Part shown: piece after piece, positions 20,256 to 34,027 of the stretch
Numbering within the stretch: the first letter of the stretch is position 1
Layout: every line of letters starts with the position of its first letter
Assembly: GCF_051020955.1 (NCBI RefSeq)
Contig: NC_135016.1
Location: 11,302,001-11,366,000 of the forward strand
Origin: Megalopta genalis
Taxonomy: Eukaryota > Arthropoda > Insecta > Hymenoptera > Halictidae
DNA: 64,000 nt
Direction: 5' to 3'
The notes under the pieces: generated by a model
Database searches by the model: none
Told to the model about the DNA's origin: nothing
The model's input: the letters and a program-made list of their open reading frames with translations, nothing else
Position numbers and translations under genes: made by a program

Positions 20256-20842
20256 TTGGGTTGGCAAGTAAGTAATTGCCGATTTCAGTTATATAGATGT
20301 CTCTCACTCCCATTTTTATGATATCCGTAAATGTTATGTTATAAAATTATTATTATTATTATTATTATGTTATTTTTTATTATCCGTGAATGTTAGCAAC
20401 TAACCAAATCGAATGCAGCGGTCAAGGAAAAGCAACCAGAATTGGTCAATCGTAAAGGTGTCATTTTCCACCAGGACAATGCTAGGCCGCACACGTCTTT
20501 GTCCACTCGGCAAAAAATGATGGATATTGGTTGGGAATTGATGTTACACCCACCATATAGCCCTGATCTCGCGCCATCGGATTAGCACTTATTTCGATCC
20601 CTGGACAACTCCCTTCGTGGTAAAACTTTTCATGATGATGACGCTGTAAAATCTCACTTAACTCAGTTTTTGGCCGAAAAGGATCAGACTTTCTACGAGC
20701 GTGGAATTTTCAAGTTGTCAGAGAGATGGCAAAAGGTCATCGAACAAAATGGAAAATACATTACAGATTAAACTTCATTCCAAGTAAAACAAAATCTTTT
20801 ATTTCATTGAACAAATCGGCAATTACTTAGTTGCCAACCCAA
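20256..20842 (+). mobile_element. Deleted mariner, copy B
   Basis: 587 bp, flanked by TA (20254-20255, 20843-20844). Carries the same internal deletion as copies A and C. The transposase remnant, from about 20413, has an in-frame TAG where copy C has the TAC of SDYHLF (20583-20585), so it is broken independently of copy A. Confidence 0.92.
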
Positions 20843-20901
20843 TAGTTGCTCCTTGTCGAAATTTATCACTGCCAATTCACAGACGCAAGCATTCCAAAGT
20901 G

Positions 20902-21102
20902 CAGTAAATTCTCCCTAATTGGCGCTGAGATTATACACAAAAGTGGACAATTTGAGAGGAGGAGACACGATTATTTGAGCCTTGTGGCGCGATTGTCGAT
21001 AACTATAAAAAAACGGGCCGCAAGGCTCGAATAATCGTACCTCTCTTCCCAAATTGTTCATTTTTGTGCACAATCTAAGCGTCAATTAAGGAGAATTTAC
21101 TG
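20902..21102. mobile_element. CAGTAAATTC-family MITE, copy 1
   Basis: 201 bp. The ends are CAGTAAATTCTCCCTAATT and its inverse; long imperfect inverted arms include GGACAATTTG and GGAGACACGATTATT. The right flank is TA, the left is TG (mutated or imprecise). The centre has the shared ATAACTATAAAAA. Confidence 0.82.
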
Positions 21103-21848
21103 TATATATATTTATTCCATTCACGATTCCGTTTTTTTATCTCTCAAGTCCATAGAAAAATACTTCCAAGGGAAGTTTACCAGATGTTCAATCAGTTTTG
21201 GCGAATCGATGATTAGAAGTTACGGTATCGCACCTCCTGTTAGATAATATGGGTGTCAATTGCTCTGAAAATTTGATATTCGTTAGAAAAATTCTAATTT
21301 TCGAGATGCTTTGCACGTCGTGATCAGGCGACTTGTCCGTGGCACCCACCGCTTCCCGCCTCGCGGTTTCTGGCCTTTTATTAGCAACTTAACATTAATT
21401 ACTTCATAAACCATAAGTCTTCTGCCCCCTCCCCAAAAAACCAGGTGTTATTAAATTCAGCTTTACGATCTCTAGCAATGCACCAAATCTTATTAAAAAA
21501 GTGAGCGTCAACTCTGGGAATCTCTCCCTTTAATGTTTATGCTCATCGTGATTATAAGCCTATGTTGACACTACTCTTTGTATATAAAAATTAATTAACA
21601 ATTTCGTCTCTTGACCGGAAATTCTTGCAAAGCTTAATTTCTATGTGCCAGCTCGACATTTCCGACAATATTCTTTCGTTTTACTAGAATCGCATAGAAC
21701 GCATTATCATTATTTAGGATTAGAATTCTTCAATAGCATAAATCGATACTGTAATTAACTAGATGGATCAAATGTTATTCGCCGTTCTTCATCTCCGCTC
21801 ATATAATTGAATTATATTTCATATAAATTTCTCTCTCTCTAGAGAAGT
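21103..21848. other. No gene recognised
   Basis: Ordinary AT-rich DNA with no long frame. Confidence 0.4.
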
Positions 21849-22085
<237 letters not shown>

Positions 22086-22586
22086 TTTTGAGTTTTCCTT
22101 CTCTATTCAAGATCTTTTTTTAGTCTTAAGTTTTTATATTTTATCCATCCTTGCGTGACTGCTACATTATTACGAGTGGCTCCGAAAATTACTTTTATTG
22201 GTCAAGCTTTTATTGGTAAACATTGTTTTCCCTTTTGGGTTTTTCTACACGAATTTCGGATTATCTACAAGAATGAAAGCGGTTCGTTAAAATTCACATT
22301 TCCGTGCGCCAGTTTGTGCAAATGGAAATTTGTTTTCGTTGACGTTTTTACAATCATAAATATCGCGTGCATGCCCTGTGTGTATGTGTGTTCTAACTGT
22401 TAAATGCTGCATGGACTGGACTCGTTATTTTATTTCAATACAGCGGATTCTCGCAGGACATTCAAAACAACGGGATAAAAAAGCGAAAACTTTTTTATGC
22501 ATTGAATTCTGTGATTAGCATCGGATGTTTCTGTTATTTTACGAACCGAATGGTTTGCGAAACGGAAAAAAATAATGTCGCGCATA

Positions 22587-23020
22587 CAGTCTGTTGCCGA
22601 ATATTTCGGTTCCCATGAAAATCTCGATATACGGTGAGAGAAGAATTCGTACAGCTTTCAAAGCGAAATAACTTTTTTACAAATAGGCCAAGCGATCGGA
22701 ATTTTTTCGGGACGTTGGTAGTATTAGTTTAATTTAAAAAATGCACTTTGTAAATCTTGGTGATTTATATGCATACTGAAAATTTCATTGAAATCGGTTG
22801 AAATTTTCGTTCTAGGCTCAGAATGAAAAAGTTAAAAGAGCACAATTTTTTTAAAATCTTTTTATCATCGTAACCGGTTCCAACTTTTGAAGACAATGCT
22901 TTAGCCATTGTCTAGTAAACCGATCCCTCTAACATCCCCCAAAAAATTTAGATCGCGTGGTTTAATTATAAAAAAGTTAGTCCGTCTTAAAAGATGTTCG
23001 AATACTTTTTATACCAACTG
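22587..23020. mobile_element. Possible Tc1-type non-autonomous element
   Basis: Flanked by TA. The right end read inwards is CAGTTGGTATAAAAAGTATT; the left end is CAGTCTGTTGCCGAATATTT. They agree only partly, so the left boundary is tentative. The interior has no transposase frame. Confidence 0.5.
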
Positions 23021-23022
23021 TA

Positions 23023-23928
23023 CATTATTTGAAAACAACAGACCCTGCCGGGATCGTTAAATCCGTGTGTGTCAATATTTATTGTGACATAAAAATGTGA
23101 TACTATTTACACTAGTGGCGACGAATGTTTGCTATTTAAACATCGACGATTTCACGGAAGAATAACCAAAGTTGCAAACCTGCGACTGCAGAAAGGTCTC
23201 TCGTTTTCTGCGAAGTCGGGGAACAATCGCAAACTTTCGAGTGACTAGATCCGTAAGCGGCCACATATCTTTACAATCACAAACAATCGTCTGATAATGT
23301 GTTTTATCTTATTGCATAGACGTTTACTCTTCGTGTACCGAATGATAATATTAGCCGAGGAAAAATTCTGGTTATTTGCCGAAGATACAGTATACAGCCG
23401 TATAATACGGAAACACGAGGATAAAATACCGCAGAAGGAATTCATGCGTTTCGATGTTGCAATACTATCGACGTTCCTGAATATGCATGCCTCCGATGCC
23501 TGACCAACTCCGTCGTGTCACACGTATTATGCGACGCCGGGCATCGATTTCAAGGCGAACGAATGCAGCAGGCATTCGAAATTCAACAAAAATTTTAATA
23601 CGCACAGGTTTTCTCCTCTTTGAATGATACATGCCACAGAAATCCGGCGGACTGGCTTCTGCTGGTTCTACAAAAGCATCGAGGCTGAATGTCTGACCAC
23701 TGCCGTCTGATTCCACTTACGCCAACTCTATAAAATCCGATTTGAACTTGCATACTGCTTGCAACATTTGAACATTACCTTCTAAGAATAAAATAGCCAA
23801 CATAAGTCACGAAAATACTACAACAAATAGAGAAATGCATTAATACACCGAATTGTATTTATATTTTCGTATCAGAAGATTATTAAAAAGAAGTTATATT
23901 ATATGTATAATATAATATATTATATATA
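23023..23928. other. No gene recognised
   Basis: Short frames on both strands at 23245-23716 resemble nothing I know. The right end is AT-rich. Confidence 0.4.
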
Positions 23929-23989
23929 CAGGTATTCGCGAAATCGTTTTTTATTCGGAACATTTTTATATTATATATATAATTATATA
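23929..23989 (+). mobile_element. Partial copy of the 24002-24149 palindrome
   Basis: Repeats the left arm (AAATCGTTTTTTATTCGGAA and the following AT run), with a diverged start CAGGTATTCGCG. The right arm is missing. Confidence 0.7.
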
Positions 23990-24001
23990 CTGCTGTTATT
24001 A

Positions 24002-24149
24002 CAGATATTCCAAATCGTTTTTTATTCGGAACATTTTTATATTATATATATAATTATATATATTTATATATAACTATAATGTATAATTATATATAAATAT
24101 ATAATATAATATAAAAATGTTCCGAATAAAAAACGATTTGGAATATCTG
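24002..24149. mobile_element. 148-bp palindromic MITE flanked by TA
   Basis: Ends CAGATATTCCAAATCGTTTT and its inverse. About 45 bp of each arm is perfect, joined by an AT microsatellite. Tc1/mariner-type flank. Confidence 0.8.
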
Positions 24150-25489
24150 TAATAAGATCAGACACTTTAACGTGAAGTTATTATTATTATAACCATTAAA
24201 ACGATGTTGGACATACGAAGGCAAGGTTTGATTATGTACGACTGCTTTGTGATAAAATATTAACTTCATATTACTGTCACAGTTGCGCCATTTAATAAAA
24301 ACCTAATAAATGATGCCACTTAATTGTAACTTGTCTAACTTTATGCACAGAGAAGCACAGAGTTGTGCACAGAGAAACAATAAATTAAAAACTTACACTA
24401 TGTTTAACGTGCTGTATTTTTTTCTCGAAGGTCAACGAGAAAAATAATTTTATGCGAAATTAATTGAAAGCAAATGAAGGATTACACGAAGTATCGTGGA
24501 ATATGATCGGTACTAGGGATTTATTTAAAACATTACTAGCAGTACTACCATGGAAAAAACATTAGTAAACGATTCGAATTATTCTGGCACAACTCGAAGC
24601 GAATATAAATTGCAAGAATAAAATGTGACCGCAGGATACATTAGCAATACGAGTCGACTAATTAACATTAGTTCATGGAGTGCACGCGGTTCTGGGAAAT
24701 CTCGCGGTAATTATTCTTGACATAGAACTTCTAATCTGCGCATACCTGGTGTTACGAAAGTTCGTTAATAAACCGAGCCACGCCTGTGAACTGTCGCTTG
24801 AGAACACAAATGACAAGCGTAAAACTTGAGCACCGGCAAGCATCGTTAATAATTCATTTAAAAAAAGGTTCGCGCTCTCAACGAACCATGACCAAGCGCA
24901 ATCTGATGAAGAAGTGGAGCAAAAAGATTTGCTTTATCGAGCACCGAATAAGACGGTGATTGACACGATTTTCTTTTTCTGTACTTGGTAAAACACGGCT
25001 AATCGGAGGCCAACGGAAGAATGCAACGATGCAGCAGCGTACGACAGCGTTTCAAAGTTATTGACACCGGCGAGATCGAGCGCAGCTAAATAGCGGCGCT
25101 AATATGGAAGAGAACGCGAACCTCGAGTTCCCTCGTATAAATTCGAGACAAATGTTTGGCGTTAGATAACATCAGGCGCGCGAGCCCATTCCATAAATCA
25201 TCGGATCGACGGTGTCCGATTAGTATCGCGGCGCGCGATTGTCCCGACACGTGCGAATAGTCGTCCTTGGTGGGAATAGGTATTCCTGCTCCTTTCACGA
25301 GAGGCTCGCTCGAGCCCGCTCGAGCGTGTGTCTTTAACAAGGAAAAAAAACGCCCAATCAGCGTTCGATCACGCAATTTAAATGTCGCAACGGTTTAAAA
25401 CGTATCGTGACCATGGAGAGGAGATTGTTCCAGCCGGTACGCATGAATCTGTTTACGGAGGCTACAGCAATTTGCATTTCGTATTTTAA
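24150..25489. other. No gene recognised
   Basis: A GC-richer patch at 25080-25340 with a 96-residue minus-strand frame of no recognisable family; otherwise featureless. Confidence 0.4.
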
Positions 25490-25559
25490 ATGTCCTCTTC
25501 AAAAATTCTCTGCGTCCAGAGGATGCTGTATACCCTACTTGGAATGGGACATTTATTTT

Positions 25560-25930
25560 TAGCAGAATTTCGTAGCATTATTTCATTAATTGGACGGAAG
25601 AACTGTTTTCAAGAGCTTGGTCTTGAGAATTTTAAGTCCATTCTGATGTTTCTGCGAAGCATTAATTTTGAATTACCCTGCACCATTGTTTCATTAATTA
25701 TTGGACGAATGATTTTGAACTTTTGCTATCAAGAATTTGGTCTTGGAGAATTTTTAAGATCGTTCCGATGTTTCAGTGGAGTATTAATTTTTAAACGCTA
25801 TTCAGAATTATCATACGCTCTCGAATTATCAGGCACGCGAATTGAAACTTCAGTTATCAATGATATGATCTTCGAAGATTTACGATTATTCTGATATTAC
25901 AGTGGAGTTTCTATTCGCTGTTTGAATCAT
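25560..25930. repeat. Degenerate tandem repeat, unit about 115-120 bp, within an open frame
   Basis: TTTCATTAATT...GGACG, then TTGGTCTTG(A/G)GAATTTT and GATGTTTC appear twice (about 25580 and 25690), with a weaker third unit to 25930. A 134-residue plus-strand frame (25490-25894) runs across it with matching protein repeats (CFQELGLENF and CYQEFGLGEF). No family is recognised; the frame may be accidental. Confidence 0.55.
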
Positions 25931-28900
25931 GATATCATTTCATGAATTGTTAGGCCTATAAAGTTAAATATTCATCTCCCTAAATCTTGTATGTTTTAAG
26001 ATTAATTCTGTCGAGGTATAGAATCAATCTTAATGTTTTATGATTAAAATCGCACAGGGATGTCGTGTTGAAATTTCGTTAAATTTTGGAGCGAGTACTT
26101 GTTATGAATCAGCCTGTGGAAGTACACCGATTCCAGATTTGATTCTTTAGGATGATGCACTATTCGAGAAGAAAGCATTCAACATTTAAGTGTAACAACA
26201 CAATAAAATTTAATTAAGTTTTTTAAAGTTAATTAAAAGATTTTACAGGACGAATTATTCAGAGTAAATGAAACAGCCGATGTTTTCAACGCTGAAATTC
26301 CGAAATTCTTCCTGCCAGTATCTTAATCGACAGCAATTTTGACCGGGCACACATAGTACACCATTGAATTAATGGGAAATTCTCTGGACTTGATAAGACA
26401 TTATCTCGTACGGTTTCTCTGCTATTCGACGATCCGGCAGGGGCAAAATCGCTGACATTGTTAAATCACAGGGGTCGAAAGATTCTACCTAATTATTTTT
26501 GACTAACGATCGACCTCGAAACCGCTATACCGCTGCGGGAAAAATGAGATCCTAACACGTAACGACAGGTCCCGGCCTCAAAATCGCGTTAGCTGAGAAC
26601 GGGAGAAATTAACGTAACCGGATCCCGGATAACCGTAGAAGAAATCCATCGTTTATTGGAAACTTTGTTCCTGATTGCGGATGGCTATCAGGAATGCTGC
26701 AGGAGAATGCCACTGTTTAGCAATTTATCTGTCGCAAGACAATCCGCGAATAATATTACCAGAAAATGAGATAAATCAGATTCTGAATTTTCTGTAATAT
26801 CTGTGCAACGATTTCGCCACCCAAATTGAAATTTGGTAATTTACAGATAAGAAAAAGTGATACGATTTTTAATATCGGAATACAAATTTTGCTACTATGT
26901 TAAAAGTGTGACGAAAGTCACAGTAATTTATTTAACGGATCTCAAGAGAAATGTTGACGTTTCCAGTAGTAATGTCCTGAGTACTGAAAGTTTCCAGTAA
27001 TTAAAGCAGAAGCTTGCATTTATTATTCGTGAAAGTGATAAATTGTTGTCGCGGTTTGTTAACCACTGAATAAAGCCATTCCTCAAAATTATAGGCTTCA
27101 GCAGCTTGTTAATTACGAGGCTCGTTTGTATGTCGTAATTAATGGAGTTGATTCCATTATTCCATTATATAATGCGCCATTGTGTTTTATTACAATGACT
27201 GTAATTACAAGATGAAATATCATACTTTCTATTTCGAAAATTCAGCTACAGGTTCGTCCAAAGTACAGGTATAGTTTGAGGGTTGTTATTCAAAGAGCTA
27301 AAAGAATATAAGATTCCTTTGTTCTCTATACTTTGACAGAATTAAACTTCCTGCGCTAAATTATAGAATTTTGCAATTAAGTTTAAGTTTGCAATTACAG
27401 TATTCCCGACTTTTCCATTTCAGATTTCCACGTTCGAAAACATTGAAAAATTCGTAGATAATAAGAAGCTACGATTTATATATTAATAAATATTTCATCG
27501 CACTGAAAATAATTATATTTCAAGCCAATTGCCGCATCAACAATTAGTAGATTTATACGATCCTCGCTACAAGTTCCAAAATAAAATTTTAATGTACTTT
27601 TTGCGCGCTTCTACTCGATTGCATTTCTAGCAGAAGCGCGTCCGGCTGTTTAATTCGGAGAAATGAATCGTCGGCAGTCGTAAAATTTAACAACATTCCG
27701 CGCACTAATAATACAAGATAATTACGTTTCCGATGGTTCCACTTCGACGACCCGTAATTAATTCAGATCACTGGGTACTCGTCGTGTCGTGTCGCAGCAG
27801 AAAGGTTTTTTCCACGGTCGTCTCGAAGGCCTGATCGATTCATGTAACATAATCGAACAATTTCTCCAGAAGCCTCGCAGGGCCCTTTATCACGTCACTT
27901 ATTACAACATGTTAATTACTTTCTCCGAGCGGCTGACTTCTTTCGAGAAAACCGGAGCAAACTCGCGGAGTTAATTACATCCATCCGGGCACTGTTTAAC
28001 AGCAGTTGATTACCTGAAAAGCTTCATCTTTCCGCGGTAATTGCTTGAATAATTTCACTTGTAGGAAGTTCGATAATTTATAACGAGGGGCCGCTCGACT
28101 TCTGTCAACAGGATCGATTCGGGATCGAATTTTCAGCGGACTGTTTTCCGAGCAGCAAATTCATCAACGTCGGGCACTCAGCTGAAAACAGTGTACTCTA
28201 ATATCGTGTAGAAAAGTTACAGTAAAAATATCAACGTGAAAACTTCATTTTTCTTCGAGTTATTTTAATTTCTTTATCGCGGCAAGATCACCGATGCGGT
28301 CGAGCCACGTTGAGTTTGTTCAGGCTGGCGTCTCGGCGTGCAACGAGGAAACCAGGATTGTCGTTCTAATGAGAAGTAATCGCTGGATATTAATCGCGAA
28401 AACGAACTGTGAGAAGTAATTGCACAACAACACGCATGATGCTATCAGCTTGATGGTGAAGATGCATACAGTGTGTTCCTAATCTGATGGTTTCAGTATG
28501 TCGATAGCACGCGAGAGAATAAAACTGTGGAGTACAATTTCGAAGAATTCGCTCGATAACTGAATCTGAGTAAATTAATAATTTCGTGAATTTGCAGTGT
28601 CCTTAAAAAGAGGCATTGGTCTTCGAACTGTAGAGTTGAATTTAAAAGAATTAATTTGAGAAACGAATATCAAGGGACTAATGATTTTATACATTAGTAG
28701 TATCTCTGAAAAAAATGCACCTTCGATGATCTCCATTTCGATTGCAATATAATGGAAGCTTCAATAAATACGTTCACGGGAAATGTTAATCCAGGCAGTT
28801 CTGTGTTTATATATCGATTAGCGATGCTAGTTAAAGTGAAGAACGACGATGAAGTATTGAATATTTCATTGGATTTGCTGTAACTAGTAGTTCAGGTCCA

Positions 28901-29739
28901 ATCATTCTAGAAAACTAATGGGGCTATGTCTTAATCGCTGTTTACACAGTTGACTGCGTATAGAAACGGACGGTAATAAGCAAACACGGTAATGAACGGC
29001 ATAAAAATCTAGAAACATTAACATTGTTTCTATTGCAGAAATTTGTAATTGTAATTCATCGGTAGAGTTCTATGTTTTTATATTACTGTTTCATTATTAT
29101 TTTTTTTCGTGCCGTTATTTAAGTGCCAGCCCATGTGCAAACGTAATCGACTTGTAAATTGCGCAAGCTGATCTAATGCTAATTTTAATGAGATAATAAT
29201 ATACCGCGATGATAATACTGCAATGATAATACTGCAATTTGAGGATGAGTACATGAATTGCGTGTCTGATCAATGATGTACACTTCTACTTCTATTTTAA
29301 AATTAACTAGCATCGAATTGAATTCAACTGAGACTTATTATATACACGGAATAGTATAATAATCATTAATATTGAATGAAAATTCTGATTATTAGTTCAG
29401 TATTTCAAATCCATATTTCAGTAACTGTTGCACAAATTTATTTATCGGCGCGATTACAGTTAAATTACTTTGTTTAAAACATTGTAAACTGGATTTCTGT
29501 AATCTGTTGATCTATTATACTTAGCAATTAAAATGCTTCTACGATTCCAAAAATCACGAAGCAGACAACTAATCCTGAATCGCTTAACCAGAATCACTTT
29601 GATCAGATATCTGTTGATCGCCTCTTTATTTTACTGAATCTTTGGTGCAGCTTTATCAACAGCATCTCGTTTGTTCGTTACCCGACCACGTTATTCACTT
29701 CTCAAAAAACACCTCAAACACTTCGACAGCGTACAGAAA
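25931..29739. other. No gene recognised
   Basis: 3.8 kb without a transposon end, tandem repeat or convincing exon that I can see. Intergenic or intronic. Confidence 0.45.
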
Positions 29740-30655
29740 CATTTAAAAATTAACTGACAATTTATTATTCACAACTCAGATATTTTGAAATGAAAAAATC
29801 ACAAGTATTCCTACAATAAACTACTTCGAATCGAAAAGCATCCTACAACTAAAACATCACAGTGGTCCCGAAGGAAATTCCCATAGCAATAGACAGCATA
29901 AATATACGTTTACAGATTTAATGATAATTTATTATCCTCAACTTCAATATTATCAAATGAGAAATTCACAAGCATCTCTTAAATGCACTGCTTGAAATCG
30001 AGAAACATCGGTCAAACGAAACATCACAGTGGTCTAGAAAGAAATTCCCATATGCACGGACAGCGTAAACAAATATTTACAAATTAACTGACGTTTTATT
30101 ATTCGCAGCTCAGATATTTTCGAACGAAAAAATTACAAGCATCTCTTAAATGCACTGCTTGAAATCGAGAAACATCGGTCAAACGAAACATCACAGTGGT
30201 CTAGAAAGAAATTTCCATATGAACGGACAGCATAAACAAATATTTACAAATTAACTGACTTTTTATTATTCGCAGCTCAGATATTTTCGAATGAAAAAAT
30301 CACGAGCATCTCTTAAACGCACTGCTTGAAATCGAGAAAAATCGGTCAAACGAAACATCACAGTGGTCTAGAAAGAAATTTCCATATGCACGGACAGCAT
30401 AAACAAATATTTACAAATTAACTGACGTTTTATTATTCGCATCTCTTAAACGCACTGCTTGAAATCGAGAAAAATCGGTCAAACGAAACATCACAATGGT
30501 CCAGAAAGAAATTTCCATATGAACGGACAGCATAAACAAATATTTACAAATTAACTGACGTTTTATTATTCGCATCTCTTAAACGCACTGCTTGAAATCG
30601 AGAAAAATCGGTCAAATGAAACATCACAGTGGTCCAGAAAGAAATTTCCAAAAAA
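29740..30655. repeat. Tandem array, 167-bp unit with 133-bp variants
   Basis: AAACATCACAGTGGTC recurs at 29852, 30019, 30186, 30353, 30486 and 30619. The first three intervals are 167 bp; the last two are 133 bp, from loss of the segment carrying CAGCTCAGATATTTTCGAA. The leftmost units are the most diverged. Confidence 0.88.
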
Positions 30656-32928
30656 TCTTTTCGAGATGTCGAGATAGTAATAAAAGATTATCGTCGACTG
30701 AAAGGGAATCCTGATTGTTGTATCAAAGAACCCATCCAATCTCGTTCTCACCTACGCGACGAGGAGTAATCCCTGGGCACAGAGTGGTTCACACCTGTTC
30801 ACGCCGTTCCACCATCTTTTTCGCCGAGCACGATCCCGACCGGTCGTTTCAACGAGCGCAGCGGATCAAATAGCACTGATCGAACACGAAATCACGCGGT
30901 CAAACCGGCGTATCACCGAGCCCAAGCCCCACCAGCATATTTTTCGTTCGTTCACGCTCTCGCTGTGTATCAGTGCAGCTATTTGAGTAGGGATTTTGAT
31001 GTTTATCGAATCGAGACAAACCACATCTGTATTCCCGGCACACCGGCCGATTGTTGCGCTCCTTCAGGATCGGTTCCGGGATTCGTGATTTCTCAGCGTT
31101 TCGATCGAGGACACGCTCCCTCGGATGCGGTCGACGACGGTGATCCAGACTTTTCCGCTGCATCTCGGTCTCCAGAGATTGGTTTCTTTGTAACGTCTCC
31201 TCTCACGGTTACTGACAACATCGGAAGCCAACGCTCGCTCCCAGATATATATCGCCATTCTTGATAACACGATATCAGAAACATTTTGTCGCATAAATTG
31301 AGAAATTGCTGTTCACAGATTTCCAGCGGGAAGTTCTTACAGAATGAAATCTTGTTTGCACTGTCTGATGGAAAATAGTCGGCGAACAGTCTGTTCTCTC
31401 AATTTCTCGTTTATATTTTTATGTATTATATGAAACAATACTCGTGAAACTTTGCATAAAAGAACCTAATCGAACCTAACGTAAAATAACCTGATAGAAA
31501 GTAAAAAATCTTCCAATATATATAAAAACCTTGTCAACACTAAAGACAATGACTAGAGAGTCATTGCCAATATGTGGAGTAAATACCCTAAATGTTATTC
31601 CTTACAGTTTATATTATTGGAAAACTGAAAATTTTTATGTTTAGGAATAAAGGAAACAGGTTGTCGTATCTTGAATCTTGTAACTTTTACAAGTTTTACA
31701 ACTCTTGTAAGCCTGATTATTACTGTCCATGTCCACTAAAATTTTAACAGAATTTATAATAATACCATTTCATTTTATTATATTATACATTCAATTAAAA
31801 TTTTAATACAAATTATATCTCGCAATACATGTGTATAATGCATTAATGAATTGTGTAAATATGTATTCGTGCAATTGAATACAACCAGTAATTAGATCGA
31901 CAACGCTAGGGAATTACAGTAATAAGACACTTCGTTCTGTGTCGCTGTCTTTCTGTTTCTTTCTACGTTCACGAACGCAGTTATGGGCGCAGGCTTTCGT
32001 GCGATCGAAGCTATGACGTAAAGTGCTCGTTAAAGAGATTTTCATCAACAGTTTCCGAGCATATTAATTATTACAGGTACAGCTGCGCGTTGCTCTACCA
32101 TGGATTAGATCAATTATGCTGGACAAAGAAAAGACAGATTTGTAAACGAACATCGCACTCAAACTTCGCCCGAATACGGTAGATAATTGCGACAATTTAC
32201 CAGTCTGCGTTTAATTGAAGCTAAGCTATCGCAATTTCATTTCTCAATATTCGTCCGTGGAGTAATACTATATTAAAGGCAACGAGTCCCCGTTTATTTC
32301 ATACTGAAATTACAACAGATCGAATTCCAACGGATGTCATTGTACTGAAAATGTAATTTCTATTTGTAGTCGTGAATTGAACATCATTGTTAAACACGAA
32401 GTATTCGTGATCGAATTCTTCAACGAGCAAAATTTCATCCGAATTTTCGTCGATGATCATCGTTTTCTCTTCGGTGTACTAATTAATGAAGATTACGAGT
32501 TATTGATTCGGAGAGGCTGAAACAGAAAAAATCCACATCTGTTCCGGAGCTGATTTAATCACATTCGTTACTTTTACGGATTAAGCGAGACCATTCTTTC
32601 TTCTACCATTTTAACCAAGTAGAAGTTATTTCAAATTTTATTTTTTCATGTATTATCTCCAATTCACTGGCTCAGTAATCGCGGTAAAATTTCGAAATCC
32701 TCGGAACAATTAATGTTTGCGTATTACTGGAGATCCGATATGATAATCTTGACTTTTTACATCATCATTAAAACGATATAAAATTGTGACGCTCACACAG
32801 TAATGAATATTTTCGTATTATTGGAAAATCAATATAACATTCACGAATTCCTGCATCTCTATTGAAACACGTGGAAAATTCGTGGAATAAAATATTTCTA
32901 AATATTGACCAGAATTTAAAAGCATTAA
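30656..32928. other. No gene recognised; GC-richer island at 30760-31230
   Basis: The island has overlapping open frames on both strands (30965-31264 plus, 31064-31294 minus) but no domain. Overlapping frames on opposite strands suggest base composition rather than coding. It could be a promoter or unrecognised first exon. The rest is AT-rich. Confidence 0.4.
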
Positions 32929-32932
32929 TTAA

Positions 32933-33173
32933 CACGTTCCGTGCCACGTGTACCATCGATGGTACACGCTTGCATGTTTACTTAGTGAACTGAACAAATT
33001 GTTTACAAGAAATTTAGAACCGAAGAATCAATTTCCACCGCAAGAATGGGCGTTGATAAGTTTTTGTTACGTTGTTATGTGTACGAGAATTAATAATTGC
33101 ACGTAATACATCAAGTTTTAGTAAAATATCAAAGTGTGAAGATTCGAGTAAAAAAAGCTCGGCACGGAACGTG
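32933..33173 (+). mobile_element. 241-bp TTAA-flanked MITE, copy 2
   Basis: Flanked by TTAA (32929-32932, 33174-33177). Same orientation and length as 1416-1656, and I saw no base difference on reading through. The 22-bp palindrome is at 32947-32968. Confidence 0.88.
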
Positions 33174-33177
33174 TTAA

Positions 33178-34027
33178 ATGATCAACAACAATCGTGGTAG
33201 TGCAATCAATTTTCTAACGTTTTTAAAACATACCGATTAATCTAAAGGTATTATAATTTGTAAATATTTTACGATTTTATAAACAAAATCACAAATGTAG
33301 AACCTGATCAATCATCCGAGAAGTGTGTATTAATAAAATAAACAGAAGTTATAAAAGTACGAGTGATCTGATTTTTAAACGAAACCATGGGAACAGGTGA
33401 AAAACTTGCAGCGAGACGAGAACAGAAACGTCAGGAAGCGGACCGTAACAATGTAGAATTAAGCGGAGGTTGGTGGCAATTAAGCGCGCCAACACAATCT
33501 AAGGAATCGGTCGTCGGAAAGAATTTTTTTTCCGCGGGGATAAACGAAACGAACGTTCGCATGAATATAACATGAGTAACAGGAAGAAAACTGCTGGAAA
33601 TAAAACAGCCTCTCAGTTAGCGAACTTCAATCTCCTACATGCCGGGATCGCAGCGGAGTAACTCCTGTCATAACGACCGGCGCTCGTAAAGTTAAGAAGC
33701 ATCCACCCACGTAAGACACGTGAATTTCGCCTCCGTTAACGAAACGAGTGGAATTTCGTAACTCCCGTCTGTTCACGGCGAAACGTTTCTCGTCAACGAC
33801 CTCGGCTGCAAAATATTTCCCTTCGAGTCGCAACATCGAACGACAGTAAGATTCTCTGGAACAATGTTTCAACGTTGACAGTGCTCGCGAAAAAAAATTT
33901 TCATGCGTTAATTAATTTTTACGAGATCTTGCCGGAGTTCGGTGAAATTTTACACGGAGGACAGACAAGAGATACAGGCTACGAATAAAATTTTATTCGA
34001 CGGTATATGTGCTTTAATCGACACTTT
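33178..34027. other. No gene recognised
   Basis: A 62-residue plus-strand frame (33387-33575) starts MGTGEKLAARREQKRQEADR, charged and helix-prone, but I cannot assign it. Confidence 0.35.
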
